Shown here piece by piece: positions 51,712 through 60,687 of a DNA stretch of 64,000 bases (positions are counted from its first letter, which is position 1; each line of letters starts with the position of its first letter). Below the pieces are notes generated by a model. It did no database searches. It saw only the letters and a list, made by a program, of their open reading frames with translations, and had not been told where the DNA came from. Source of the stretch: Paraburkholderia sacchari (GTDB lineage Bacteria > Pseudomonadota > Gammaproteobacteria > Burkholderiales > Burkholderiaceae); the NCBI RefSeq assembly GCF_000785435.2, contig NZ_JTDB02000006.1, positions 342,908 to 406,907 on the forward strand, read 5' to 3'. Both the position numbers and the translations under genes were made by a program.

Positions 51712-53241
51712 TCAGGCCGCGATGTGTGGCGCGCGGCTCGCGGCAAACCATGCTTCAAGCGCCGCCGTGACCGCCTCCAGCGTGCCCGGCGCCACGTGCA
51801 AGCCAAGTTTCGAGCGACGCCACAGTACGTCGTCGGCGCAGGTCGCCCACTCGGTATCGCGCAGATAGCGCAATTCGGCCTCGTAGATGCCGGGGGCAAT
51901 TTGCGGCCCCAGCTCTGCAAGCGACGCAGCCGTGCCGATCAGGCGCTCGGCACGCGTGCCATAAGCGCGCGCATAGCGCAGCGCGAGCGGGGCGGGCAGC
52001 CACGCATGGCGGCGCGCGAAAGCCTCGGCGAACGGCGCGAAACGCGCGTTCGCGATGTCGCCGCCCGGCAGCGCCTCGCCCGCGGTCCAGCCAGGCGCAT
52101 CGCTGCCGAGCACGCGGCACAGCATATCGCCGGCCTCTTCGGCGAGCTTGCGAAACGTGGTGATCTTGCCGCCGAACACGGAGAGCAGCGGCGCGCCTTC
52201 GGCGTCGTCCATCTCCAGACGATAGTCGCGCGTAACCGCCGACGCATTCTTCGCGCCCTCCTCCTCGAGCAGCGGCCGCACGCCCGAGTAAGTCCAGTGC
52301 ACGTCGGCAGGCGAGATCTTGCGCTTGAAATAGCGGTTGATGGACTCGCACAGATAGCGCGTTTCGTCGCCGTCGATCGAAACCCTGGCGGGATCGCTGC
52401 GATATTCCACGTCGGTCGTGCCGATCAGCGTGAAGTCGTGTTCATAGGGAATCGCGAAGATGATGCGCTTGTCCGGATTCTGGAAAATATAGGCGTGGTC
52501 GTGATCGAACAGGCGCTTCGTCACGATATGACTGCCCTTCACGAGGCGCACGCTGTGTTGCGCACCGCGCCCGAGCGCGCCGCGCAGCACCTCGCCCACC
52601 CACGGACCCGCCGCGTTGGCCACCGCACGCGCGCGCACGTCGAAGGTGCTGCCATCGGGGCGGCGCAAGGTCGCGAGCCATTCTCCATTCACGCGCTGCG
52701 CAGAAACGAGCTTGGTGCGCGTGAGAATCCGCGCGCCGCGCTCCTGGGCGTCGAGCGCGTTGAGCACGACCAGACGCGCATCGTCCACCCAGCCGTCCGA
52801 GTAGACGAAGCCGCGCCGGATGGTGTCGATGAGCGGCGAGCCCGCCGCGTGGCGGCGCATGTCGATTCCGCGCGAGCCTGGCAGCAGCTCACGTTTGGCG
52901 AGGTGATCGTAGAGAAAGAGCCCGATGCGGATGAGCCATGCGGGGCGCAGGTTGGGCATGTGCGGCATCACGAAGCGCAACGGCCACATGATGTGCGGCG
53001 CCGAGCGCAACAGCGTCTCGCGCTCCTGCAACGCCTTGCGCACGAGGCCGAACTCGCGGTACTCGAGGTAGCGCAGTCCACCGTGGATCAGCTTTGTGCT
53101 TGCTGACGAGGTGTGCGAGGCCAGGTCGTCCTGCTCGCAAAGGAGCACGGACAGCCCGCGTCCGGCCGCGTCGCGCGCGATGCCCGCGCCATTGATCCCG
53201 CCACCCACGACGAGCAGATCGTAGCGATTCTGTTGACTCAC
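51712..53241 (-). CDS. glpD: Aerobic glycerol-3-phosphate dehydrogenase
   Basis: FAD enzyme oxidising glycerol-3-phosphate to dihydroxyacetone phosphate at the inner membrane, feeding quinone. The 509-residue protein starts with the dinucleotide-binding motif YDLLVVGGGINGAGIARDAA and has SSASTKLIHGGLRYLE, AIPYEHDFTLIGTTDVEYRS and the C-terminal GGKITTFRKLAEEA. Start GTG 53241 is chosen because AGGA lies seven bases upstream and the FAD motif then begins at the usual place; the open frame reaches 53388 over the promoter. First gene of the glpD-glpK-glpF operon. Confidence 0.95.
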   Translation of the reverse strand: MSQQNRYDLLVVGGGINGAGIARDAAGRGLSVLLCEQDDLASHTSSASTKLIHGGLRYLEYREFGLVRKALQERETLLRSAPHIMWPLRFVMPHMPNLRPAWLIRIGLFLYDHLAKRELLPGSRGIDMRRHAAGSPLIDTIRRGFVYSDGWVDDARLVVLNALDAQERGARILTRTKLVSAQRVNGEWLATLRRPDGSTFDVRARAVANAAGPWVGEVLRGALGRGAQHSVRLVKGSHIVTKRLFDHDHAYIFQNPDKRIIFAIPYEHDFTLIGTTDVEYRSDPARVSIDGDETRYLCESINRYFKRKISPADVHWTYSGVRPLLEEEGAKNASAVTRDYRLEMDDAEGAPLLSVFGGKITTFRKLAEEAGDMLCRVLGSDAPGWTAGEALPGGDIANARFAPFAEAFARRHAWLPAPLALRYARAYGTRAERLIGTAASLAELGPQIAPGIYEAELRYLRDTEWATCADDVLWRRSKLGLHVAPGTLEAVTAALEAWFAASRAPHIAA

Positions 53242-53324
53242 CTGCGTTTCCTGATAGTTCCGGCAAACCCGGCGGTTCTGATTCTGGTTGGTGCCCCAAA
53301 AGCGCCTTTCAGAAGCGAACCCAA

Positions 53325-53354
53325 AATGTTCGAATTCGAAATTTAACGAACAAA
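53325..53354. promoter_or_regulatory. Candidate GlpR operator 1, upstream of glpD
   Basis: ATGTTCG (53326-53332) and CGAACA (53347-53352) form the two half-sites of the GlpR consensus known from Escherichia coli and Pseudomonas, with an extra TTCGAA between them. The site is about 85-115 bp before the glpD start in the 332-bp gap 53242-53573. Confidence 0.6.
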
Positions 53355-53515
53355 ATCGAAAAAGTAAAGTTCGCTTTTGGCGAGCCATGAGCGAGCTTCG
53401 GAAATGAGGCGAGCAAAGGACAATCCCGGAGAAATCCCGGGAGAAATAGCCACATTTCGGGCACAGGAAAGCGCCGGATCAGGTATCTGGGGGCAAGTTT
53501 GACCAAGCGCGAAAA

Positions 53516-53537
53516 TTTTCGAACGATGTTCGTATTG
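53516..53537. promoter_or_regulatory. Candidate GlpR operator 2
   Basis: TTTTCGAACGATGTTCGTATTG again carries ATGTTCG and CGAAC elements, followed by a TTTTCGTTTCGG stretch. It lies just downstream of glpR, at the start of the glpD promoter region. Confidence 0.5.
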
Positions 53538-53573
53538 TTTTCGTTTCGGCGCGTGCTGGCGCCGCGCCGCGGC

Positions 53574-54359
53574 CTACGCCTGGTCAGCGACGTACACGGC
53601 CGTTCCCGCCTGGGCCACGGTCTCGTTCATTTCGGCGGGCAGCGGCTTGTCGGTGAAAAGCGCGTGAATCTGGCTTAGATGCCCCTGGCGCACGAGCGCG
53701 GGCCGGCCGACTTTCGAATGATCCGTCACCAGATAAACGGTGCGCGCGTGCTCGATGATCGCTTCGGCCACGCGCACCTCGCGCGTGTCGAAGTCGCGCA
53801 GCGTGCCGTCGGTCTCGATCGCCGAGGTGCCGATAATCGCGTAATCGACCTTGAACTGGCGAATGAAGTCGATGGTCAGCTCGCCCACGATGCCCTTGTC
53901 CCACGGCCGCACGATGCCGCCCGTAATGAGCACTTCGCATTCCGGATAGCCGCTCATCATGCTCGCCACGTTCAGATTGTTCGTGATGACGCGCAAGCCG
54001 CGATGGCGGTTGAGCGCACGCGCGACCTCCTCGGTCGTGGTGCCGAGGTTGATGAAGAGCGAGGCCTGGTCGGGGATGTGCGAGGCCGCGAGTGCGCCGA
54101 TGCGCCGCTTCTCCTCGTGGAACATCTGTTGCCGCGCGCCGTAGGAGACGTTTTCCGCGCTCGTGGGCAAGCTCGCGCCGCCGTGGTAGCGGCGCAGGAG
54201 GTTCATGTCGGCGAGCCAGTTGATGTCGCGGCGGATGGTCTGCGGCGTGACGCCGAAGTGCGCGGCGAAATCGTCGACGGTCACGAAGCCGTCGCGCTGC
54301 ACCCATTCGAGCAACTCCTGCTGACGCGCGTTCAGGGTGAGGCGGGGGTCTCGTGTCAT
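53574..54359 (-). CDS. glpR: DeoR-family repressor of glycerol metabolism
   Basis: A 261-residue DeoR-type repressor. The HTH is at residues 10-55 (RQQELLEWVQRDGFVTVDDF, HFGVTPQTIRRDINWLADMN), followed by the sugar-isomerase-like effector domain with LFINLGTTTEEVARALNRH and DYAIIGTSAIETDGTLRDFD. GlpR proteins respond to glycerol-3-phosphate. It is upstream of glpD on the same strand with 332 bp between, and that gap contains two TTCG-type operator candidates. Length and motifs normal. Confidence 0.93.
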   Translation of the reverse strand: MTRDPRLTLNARQQELLEWVQRDGFVTVDDFAAHFGVTPQTIRRDINWLADMNLLRRYHGGASLPTSAENVSYGARQQMFHEEKRRIGALAASHIPDQASLFINLGTTTEEVARALNRHRGLRVITNNLNVASMMSGYPECEVLITGGIVRPWDKGIVGELTIDFIRQFKVDYAIIGTSAIETDGTLRDFDTREVRVAEAIIEHARTVYLVTDHSKVGRPALVRQGHLSQIHALFTDKPLPAEMNETVAQAGTAVYVADQA

Positions 54360-54575
54360 GGTCTCGTGATGGATGCGAATGGGGACCGGCAGTATTGTAA
54401 GGGAGTCGGGCCAGGCATTCTGCGGGTCAGCAGGTGTGTGTCAACATCCGCTCCCGGGTAAATACGGGGTAAATACCGAGAAAATCGCTTTCAGCCAGAA
54501 AGCAATCAGAAGGCCACGCTTTCTTATACTTCCACCCATTCCGGCAAGCCGCCGGTCACGAGGAGTCACGCAGTC

Positions 54576-55649
54576 ATGCTTTCCGGCGCCCAGCATCTCG
54601 GCCGCGCTCTGTTGCTTTGCATCGCGCTCGGCGCCGCCCCGGTGGCGCATGGCGAGCCGATCCGGCTGATGATGGGTGGCATGACCAAGATCGTCTATCT
54701 GCCGGCGGTGCTCGCCTCGCAGCTGGGCTACTTCAAGGACGAAGGGATCGACGTCCAGGTGGTCTCGGGTCCGGCGGGCATCGACACCTCCACGGAGCTG
54801 ATCGCCGGCGCGATCGAAGGCGCGGTGGGCTTCTACGACCACACGCTCGACCTGCAAAGCCGCGGCCAGGATGTGCTCTCGGTGGTGGTGCTGCAGCGCG
54901 CGGCGGGGCTCGCCGAGCTCGCATCGGTGCGTACGGCAGGCGGCCGGGAACTGGCTGGCGCAGCCGTCATGAAAACGACGGCATCGAACACAACGACGAA
55001 CGCCACGGCAAACACGGCGACGATGAAAGTGGCGCGCGGCAAGCGCCTCGGCGTAACCGGATTCGGCGCCTCCACGTGGATGCTCACGCGTTTCCTGCTC
55101 GCCCGTGCGGGCGTGGCAGCCGGCGATTACACCGTCGTGCCGCTCGCGTCCGACACGCGCTTTGTCGAAGCCTTCGAGCAAGGCACGATCGACGCGGGCA
55201 TGGTTGAGGAACCTGCGGCCACGCGCCTCCTGACGAGTGGCGCGGCCTCGGTGGTGGTCGACATGCGCAGCGTCGAGGACACGCAGCGCTGGCTCGGCGG
55301 CCCGTATGCGGGCGCGTGCCTCTATCTGCGGCGCAGCTGGATGCTCGCGCACCGGAAAGAGACCGGGAAGATGGCGCAAGCGCTCACGCGTGCGCTGCGC
55401 TTCATCGGCACGCATTCGGCTGAGCAGATCGCCGCCGTGCTGCCGCCCGAGATCATCGGCAACGATCGCGCGGGTTATGTGCGCGCGCTTGCCTCGGCCC
55501 AGGGCGCGTTTTCGAAGGATGGCCTGATGCCCGACGGCGCTCCGCAAACCGTGCTGAAGGTGCTGATGACGGCAGGTACGGGATTGACGGCCCGGCATGT
55601 CGATCTGTCGAAGACCTATACGAACGAGTTCGTAAAAGGCATGCCGTAA
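54576..55649 (+). CDS. NitT/TauT-type ABC substrate-binding protein with Asn/Thr-rich insert
   Basis: A 357-residue periplasmic binding protein: signal peptide LGRALLLCIALGAAPVAHG, then IRLMMGGMTKIVYLPAVLAS, QLGYFKDEGIDVQVVSGPAG and TGFGASTWMLTRFLLARAGV, the taurine/nitrate/thiamine-precursor-binding fold. Between residues about 130 and 150 is a low-complexity insert (TTASNTTTNATANTATM) absent from the usual fold, at a surface loop. No permease or ATPase is adjacent, so the protein is an orphan or works with distant partners. Ligand unknown. Confidence 0.83.
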   Translation: MLSGAQHLGRALLLCIALGAAPVAHGEPIRLMMGGMTKIVYLPAVLASQLGYFKDEGIDVQVVSGPAGIDTSTELIAGAIEGAVGFYDHTLDLQSRGQDVLSVVVLQRAAGLAELASVRTAGGRELAGAAVMKTTASNTTTNATANTATMKVARGKRLGVTGFGASTWMLTRFLLARAGVAAGDYTVVPLASDTRFVEAFEQGTIDAGMVEEPAATRLLTSGAASVVVDMRSVEDTQRWLGGPYAGACLYLRRSWMLAHRKETGKMAQALTRALRFIGTHSAEQIAAVLPPEIIGNDRAGYVRALASAQGAFSKDGLMPDGAPQTVLKVLMTAGTGLTARHVDLSKTYTNEFVKGMP

Positions 55650-55789
55650 TCGGGCGCTGCCGTTCGCCAACAACAATCGCTTTATTTTCAACCGCGTTTT
55701 CAACCCCGAATTACGCCACACGGCGAGCAGCACGACGGCCCACGCGGCCGCCGGGTGATGCGCTCGTCCAACCTGCAAGGATGTCCAAC

Positions 55790-57085
55790 ATGTCTTCAGC
55801 CATTAACGCCGCGCCGGGAGAGTCGAAAGCCCGCACCGTGTTTCGCGCGGTCAGCGGCAACTTTCTGGAAATGTACGACTTCATGGTGTACGGCTATTAC
55901 GCCGCCGCCATCGCCAGCACGTTCTTTCCCGCCGGCAACGAATTCGCATCGCTGATGCTCGCGCTCTCCGTGTTCGGCGCGGGCTTCCTGATGCGCCCGC
56001 TCGGCGCCATCGTGCTCGGCGCGTACATGGACCGCCATGGCCGCCGCAAGGGCCTGATTCTCTCGCTCTGGCTGATGGCCGTGGGCACCATGTGCGTGGC
56101 CTTCGTGCCCGGCTACGCCACCATCGGCCTGGCCGCGCCGGTCATCATCCTGATCGGGCGTTTGCTGCAAGGCTTCTCGGCCGGTGCGGAACTTGGCGGC
56201 GTGTCCGTCTACCTCGCGGAAATCTCCACCAAGGGCAACCGCGGCTTCTACTGCTCGTGGCAGTCGGGCAGCCAGCAGGTGGCGGTGGTGTTCGCCGCCG
56301 CGCTCGGCGTGGCGCTGAACGCCATGCTGCCCGCGCCCGAAATGAAGGAGTGGGGCTGGCGCGTGCCGTTCGTGGTCGGCTGCATGATCGTGCCGTTCCT
56401 GTTCTATATCCGCCGCACGCTGCGCGAATCCGATGAATTCACCGCGCGCCGTCATCACCCGAGCCTCGGCGAGATCACGCGCGCCATCGCCAGCAACTGG
56501 GGCATCGTGCTCGCGGGCATGGGCCTCGTGATCATGACGACGACCTCGTTCTACCTGATCACCGCCTATACGCCCACCTTCGGCAAGGTCGAGTTGCACC
56601 TCTCGTCGTACGACGCGCTGCTCGTGACCGTGTGCGTGGGCGTCTCGAACTTCATCTGGCTGCCGATCTCCGGCGCCGTGTCCGACCGCATCGGCCGCGC
56701 GCCCGTGCTGATCGCCTGCACCGTGCTCGCCGTGCTCAGCGCGTACCCGGTCATGCGCTGGCTCGTGGCCGCGCCCTCCTTCTCGACGCTGCTGATCGTG
56801 GAACTGTGGCTTTCGACGCTCTATGCGTGGTACAACGGTGCCATGGTCGTCGCGCTGACCGAGCTGATGCCGGTGCATGTGCGCACCACGGGTTTCTCGA
56901 TGGCGTATAGCCTCGCAACGCTCGTGGGCGGCTTCACGCCGGCGATCGCCACGTGGCTCATTCACGTCACCGGCGACAAGGCCGCGCCGGGCGCATGGCT
57001 GAGCATCGCCGCCGTCTGCGGCCTGGTGGCGACCCTGTACCTGTACCGCACGCGCATCGCTCGCGAACAGTACAAGACCGCCTGA
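55790..57085 (+). CDS. MHS-family tricarboxylate/dicarboxylate symporter
   Basis: A 431-residue MHS transporter: VSGNFLEMYDFMVYGYYAAA, RPLGAIVLGAYMDRHGRRKG and RLLQGFSAGAELGGVSVYLA, closest in pattern to citrate and tricarballylate carriers (CitA/TcuC). ATG 55790 is preferred to ATG 55781 because AAGG then lies at proper distance. It directly precedes a TctD/TctE-like two-component system (46 bp), which in other bacteria controls tricarboxylate uptake, supporting a citrate-like substrate. Confidence 0.9.
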   Translation: MSSAINAAPGESKARTVFRAVSGNFLEMYDFMVYGYYAAAIASTFFPAGNEFASLMLALSVFGAGFLMRPLGAIVLGAYMDRHGRRKGLILSLWLMAVGTMCVAFVPGYATIGLAAPVIILIGRLLQGFSAGAELGGVSVYLAEISTKGNRGFYCSWQSGSQQVAVVFAAALGVALNAMLPAPEMKEWGWRVPFVVGCMIVPFLFYIRRTLRESDEFTARRHHPSLGEITRAIASNWGIVLAGMGLVIMTTTSFYLITAYTPTFGKVELHLSSYDALLVTVCVGVSNFIWLPISGAVSDRIGRAPVLIACTVLAVLSAYPVMRWLVAAPSFSTLLIVELWLSTLYAWYNGAMVVALTELMPVHVRTTGFSMAYSLATLVGGFTPAIATWLIHVTGDKAAPGAWLSIAAVCGLVATLYLYRTRIAREQYKTA

Positions 57086-57131
57086 TCAATAGCGCATCGC
57101 GCAGGGCCGGCCGACTGGACTGGAAAACGGC

Positions 57132-57809
57132 ATGAAACTGCTGCTCGTCGAAGACAACGAACAACTCGCGCATTGGCTCATCCGCACCTTGACCGATGAC
57201 GGTTTCGTGCTCGACCACGTAGGCGACGGCGACGCGGCCGAAGACGCGCTGCGCGCCTCGCCCTACGACGTGGTGCTGCTCGATCTCAATCTGCCGCGCA
57301 TGTCGGGCAAGACGTTGTTGCGCCGCATGCGCTCGCGCGGCGACGCCACGCCCGTGCTGATTCTCACGGCCACGGGCGCCATCGACGAAAAAGTCGTGTG
57401 TCTCGGCGCTGGTGCCGACGACTACATTGTCAAGCCCTTCGACGCGCGCGAACTCGTGGCCCGCGTGAAAGTGCTCGCGCGCCGCCAGGCGCCCTCGCGC
57501 ACGAACCGCGTGCGCTGCGGCAACCTGCTCTATGACATGGACACGCTGCGCTTTTACGTGGACGACGAGTCGCTCACGCTCACGCCGCGCGAGCATACCG
57601 TGCTGGAAACGCTGATCCTGCGCGCGAAAAAAACCGTGTCGAAGGCCGCGCTCGCGGAATCCGTGAGCGATGCCGACGTCCCCACCAGCGAAGACGCCAT
57701 CGAGATCTATGTCTCGCGGCTGCGCAAGAAACTTGAAAAGAGCACGGCGACCATCATCACGCTGCGAGGGCTGGGCTACCTGCTCGAAGATGCCGAAGCC
57801 GAAGAATAA
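57132..57809 (+). CDS. tctD: OmpR-family response regulator (TctD-like)
   Basis: A 225-residue regulator. Receiver domain: acidic pair Glu-Asp at 7-8, phospho-acceptor Asp51 in VVLLDLNLPRMSGKT, Thr in LILTATG and Lys in YIVKPFDARELV. The C-terminal winged helix (LTPREHTVLETLIL, EIYVSRLRKKLE, TLRGLGYLLED) is of OmpR type. The pairing with the overlapping kinase and the preceding MHS transporter suggests TctD, the activator of tricarboxylate transport, but the assignment is by context. Confidence 0.9.
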   Translation: MKLLLVEDNEQLAHWLIRTLTDDGFVLDHVGDGDAAEDALRASPYDVVLLDLNLPRMSGKTLLRRMRSRGDATPVLILTATGAIDEKVVCLGAGADDYIVKPFDARELVARVKVLARRQAPSRTNRVRCGNLLYDMDTLRFYVDDESLTLTPREHTVLETLILRAKKTVSKAALAESVSDADVPTSEDAIEIYVSRLRKKLEKSTATIITLRGLGYLLEDAEAEE

Positions 57810-59169
57810 GGCGACCAACAGCCTGCGCGTACGCCTGCTGCTCTGGCTCGTGCTGCCGATGACAGTATTCATCGCGGCGGCCGGGCTGATCACCCGAGGC
57901 AACGCGTGGCACACGGCAAACCTGCTTCAGGACGATGCGCTGCTCTCGGCTGCGCGCGTGATGGCCGGCGACGTTGGTTGGCAAGGCAACGACCTGATTG
58001 CCTCGATCTCGCCGAGCGCCATCGAAATCCTGCGCACGCCGCACCGCGACCAGGTGTTTTTTCGCGTGCAGGAAATCGGCGGGCCCATCATTGCGGGCAC
58101 CTCCGACTTTCCGCAACACATACCCGAAACCTCCCCGCAGTGGTACGACGCCGAGGTCGGCGGCGCGCCCATTCGCGCGGTCTCGCTGATCCGCGAAATG
58201 TACGACGCGGGCGCAACGCGCCGCGTGATTGTCTCGGTGGGACGCACGCTGAACGAGCGCGATGCGATGGTCGCCGCGCTCTGGCGACCGCAGATCTTCT
58301 ATTTTGCCGCCATCGTCACGGTGGCCGTCGTGCTCGTGTGCGTCGCGCTCACGCTCGAACTGCGCCCGCTCACGCGGCTCGCGCGCGGGCTGCCGCAACG
58401 GGTGCGCACGTCTTCCGTGCGCATCGACGTCGGTCCGCTGAGGAGCGAGCTGCGCCCCATCGTGAGCGCTTTCAATGAATGCCTCGACATCATCGAGCGG
58501 CAGACCGCGATGCAACGGCGCTTTGTCGCCGATGCCGCGCACCAGCTGCGCACACCGCTCACGCTGCTCGGCACGCAGCTGCAATACGCGCGCCGGCAGC
58601 AGGACCCCGCGCTGCTTCACGAAACGCTCAAGGCGATGCACCAGAGCAACCGCTCGCTCGTGGGGCTCACCAATCAGTTGCTGACGCTCGCACAAGCCGA
58701 GGCGGCGGACTACACGCAATTCGAAGGCGTTAGCGTGAACATGCGCGCCGTGACCACCGGCGTGATCGAGCAGCTTGCGCTGCTCGCGCAGCGCAAGCGC
58801 GTGGAACTCGTGGCCACACTCGCGCAGCACGCCGAAGTCATGGGTAACGAACAGTTGCTTTCAGTGCTGGTGTTCAATCTCGTCGATAACGCCATTCGCT
58901 ACTCGCCCGAAGGCGGTGCGGTCATGGTGACGCTCGCGGTGGCGTCGGGTTTCGTCACCTTGAGCGTCGCGGATGAAGGCGAAGGGATTGCGCAGGAATT
59001 GCGCGACAAGGTTTTCGAGCCTTTCTTCCGAGCCTCCACGAAACCCGGCAGCGGCCTTGGGCTTGCGATCGTGCGCGAGATCGCGCGTGCGCATCGGGCC
59101 GACGTGCGGCTGGAAAACGGCGCGGACGGGCGCGGAACCCTCGCGGTCGTGCAGTTCACGCCGGGCTGA
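57790..59169 (+). CDS. tctE: Sensor histidine kinase (TctE-like)
   Basis: A 459-residue kinase whose ATG lies 20 bp inside the tctD gene. One N-terminal membrane segment, a periplasmic sensor of about 130 residues, a second segment (FYFAAIVTVAVVLVCVALTL), then HAMP-like linker, the H-box FVADAAHQLRTPLTLLGTQL with phospho-acceptor His251, N-box LVDNAIRYSPEGGAV, G1 VADEGEGIA and G2 KPGSGLGLAIV. All catalytic elements are intact. The N-terminal TctE_N-type sensor suggests a tri- or dicarboxylate signal. Confidence 0.9.
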   Translation: MPKPKNKATNSLRVRLLLWLVLPMTVFIAAAGLITRGNAWHTANLLQDDALLSAARVMAGDVGWQGNDLIASISPSAIEILRTPHRDQVFFRVQEIGGPIIAGTSDFPQHIPETSPQWYDAEVGGAPIRAVSLIREMYDAGATRRVIVSVGRTLNERDAMVAALWRPQIFYFAAIVTVAVVLVCVALTLELRPLTRLARGLPQRVRTSSVRIDVGPLRSELRPIVSAFNECLDIIERQTAMQRRFVADAAHQLRTPLTLLGTQLQYARRQQDPALLHETLKAMHQSNRSLVGLTNQLLTLAQAEAADYTQFEGVSVNMRAVTTGVIEQLALLAQRKRVELVATLAQHAEVMGNEQLLSVLVFNLVDNAIRYSPEGGAVMVTLAVASGFVTLSVADEGEGIAQELRDKVFEPFFRASTKPGSGLGLAIVREIARAHRADVRLENGADGRGTLAVVQFTPG

Positions 59170-59207
59170 TGCGCGTGCACGGGTAGCATCGCTGCGCGCC
59201 AGTGTGC

Positions 59208-60347
59208 TCAGCTCGCGTCGGCTGCCGGACGCTCCGCATACGCATAGGCCGCGCCCGCGTGCTGATGCAGCCAGCGAATCATGTCCGAGTGCCGCACCAC
59301 GCCAAGCAGGCGCCGTGCATCGTCGAAAACCGGCACCTCATAGCACGAGTGATCCGCGAAGATCGACGCAAGATGGGCCAGCGGCGTGGCGCGGTGCACC
59401 GCTTGAACCCCCGATGCCATGACGGCTTCGACCGTCTCCTCTACCTGCAGGGTCGTGCGCCGCAGCGCGCGCCATAACCTGCGCGCGAATCCCTCCGGAC
59501 GCCCATGCGCCAGATCGTGATGCGTTACCGTGCCCACGAGCCGATGGGCGTCGTCCACGACCGGCAATGCATGGACGCCATGGCGGCGCAGTGTCTCCAA
59601 AGCGGCAAGCCTGCCCATCGTGAGCGGCACGGCATGGTCCGCGCTCGTCATGAATTCCTCGCAGGTGAGCTCGTCGAACGACAGGCGCTGCGGGTCGGCA
59701 AACGCGCTGGCCTCCTGCGCGGCCGGCGCCGGCGTCCCCACGGTGCTCGCCGGCGCATTTGCGGGAGCCGTCGCACGCCAGACGGCGCGCGGATACCGGT
59801 GGCCTGTAAGCGCGTGATAGACCAGCGCGGCGCTCAGCAAGGCAATCGACTGAAACAGAATGGGCGTGACCACGAAGCGAAAGCCTAGCGCATGCACGGC
59901 CGGACCGCCGAGCACGGCGGTCAGCGCAACAGCGCCTGACGGCGGATGCACGCAGCGGCACAGAAACATCGCGCTGATGGCAAGCGCAACGGCCACGGCG
60001 GCAGAAAGAACCGGGGGCGCGATCCATTGAGCGCAGGCCACGCCGACGAGCGCCGAGACGAGGTTGCCTCCCACGATGGACCACGGCTGCGCAAGCGGGC
60101 TTTCGCAAGCACCGAACAGCAATACCGCCGAGGCTCCCATGGGCGCGACCAGCATCGGAATATCGCCCGCGCTGCCGAACAGCAAATGCGTCGCGATCCC
60201 CGTGAATGCGATGCCGAGTAATGCGCCTCCGGCGCGGCGCACCCGCTCGCGCCACTCGGGCGCGCCAGGATGCGGAATGAAGTTCGTCAGCCAGTCGTTG
60301 AGTGCGATGCGAGGCATGGGCGTCGGTGCGTCTGGGGTGGGCTCCAC
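59208..60347 (-). CDS. HPP-family membrane protein with two CBS domains
   Basis: A 379-residue protein. The first 175 residues are the HPP domain, four transmembrane helices including the name-giving CVHPPSGAVALTAVLGG and the MGASAVLLFGACESPLAQPW segment. Residues 230-365 are a CBS pair (EEFMTSADHAVPLTMGRLAA, VHALPVVDDAHRLVGTVTHH, VQAVHRATPLAHLASIFADH, YEVPVFDDARRLLGVVRHSD), which usually binds adenosyl ligands. Some HPP proteins of cyanobacteria and plants transport nitrite; that is not shown for this subgroup. The start is GTG 60347 or ATG 60317. Confidence 0.85.
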   Translation of the reverse strand: MEPTPDAPTPMPRIALNDWLTNFIPHPGAPEWRERVRRAGGALLGIAFTGIATHLLFGSAGDIPMLVAPMGASAVLLFGACESPLAQPWSIVGGNLVSALVGVACAQWIAPPVLSAAVAVALAISAMFLCRCVHPPSGAVALTAVLGGPAVHALGFRFVVTPILFQSIALLSAALVYHALTGHRYPRAVWRATAPANAPASTVGTPAPAAQEASAFADPQRLSFDELTCEEFMTSADHAVPLTMGRLAALETLRRHGVHALPVVDDAHRLVGTVTHHDLAHGRPEGFARRLWRALRRTTLQVEETVEAVMASGVQAVHRATPLAHLASIFADHSCYEVPVFDDARRLLGVVRHSDMIRWLHQHAGAAYAYAERPAADAS

Positions 60348-60687
60348 GCCGCGCGAGCCCTTGCGGCAAGTCTCGCGCGGCGCCTCAGGCGAATTGCTTG
60401 GGTTGAGGTTACCGAGACGCTCCGAATAACAACAATTGAGAATTTTTCGCTTATATATAATTCATTCTGTATGCATGTTTATTGGCATGCTCCCGGTGAA
60501 TGCTTATGCGCGGGGCATTTCCAGTCTCTGGGTTTTATTTCGCATTCCTGCTTTTCCAGAAAGGCCGCGAACTGCGACAGCGTCACTCCTGCGGCCAGAC
60601 GCGCTCGATCGGTGTCATCGCGAGGTCACGTAATGAAGCCATCGTTTCGGTTACACCTACCCTGCAACACTTGCCTCGCACCAAGCC
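60348..60687. other. AT-rich promoter region before the phosphatase gene
   Basis: This 340-bp space has a markedly AT-rich pocket at 60425-60490 and further on a weak GTGTCAT-N4-AGGTCAC pair near 60615 that loosely recalls a Pho box. No gene is supported. It lies between divergent hpp-cbs and phosphatase genes, so it must carry promoters for both. Confidence 0.4.

Noticed and set aside
60612..60632. Pho box before the acid phosphatase gene
   Set aside because: GTGTCAT-N4-AGGTCAC matches the PhoB consensus only loosely and lacks a third half-site, so I do not list it as a feature.
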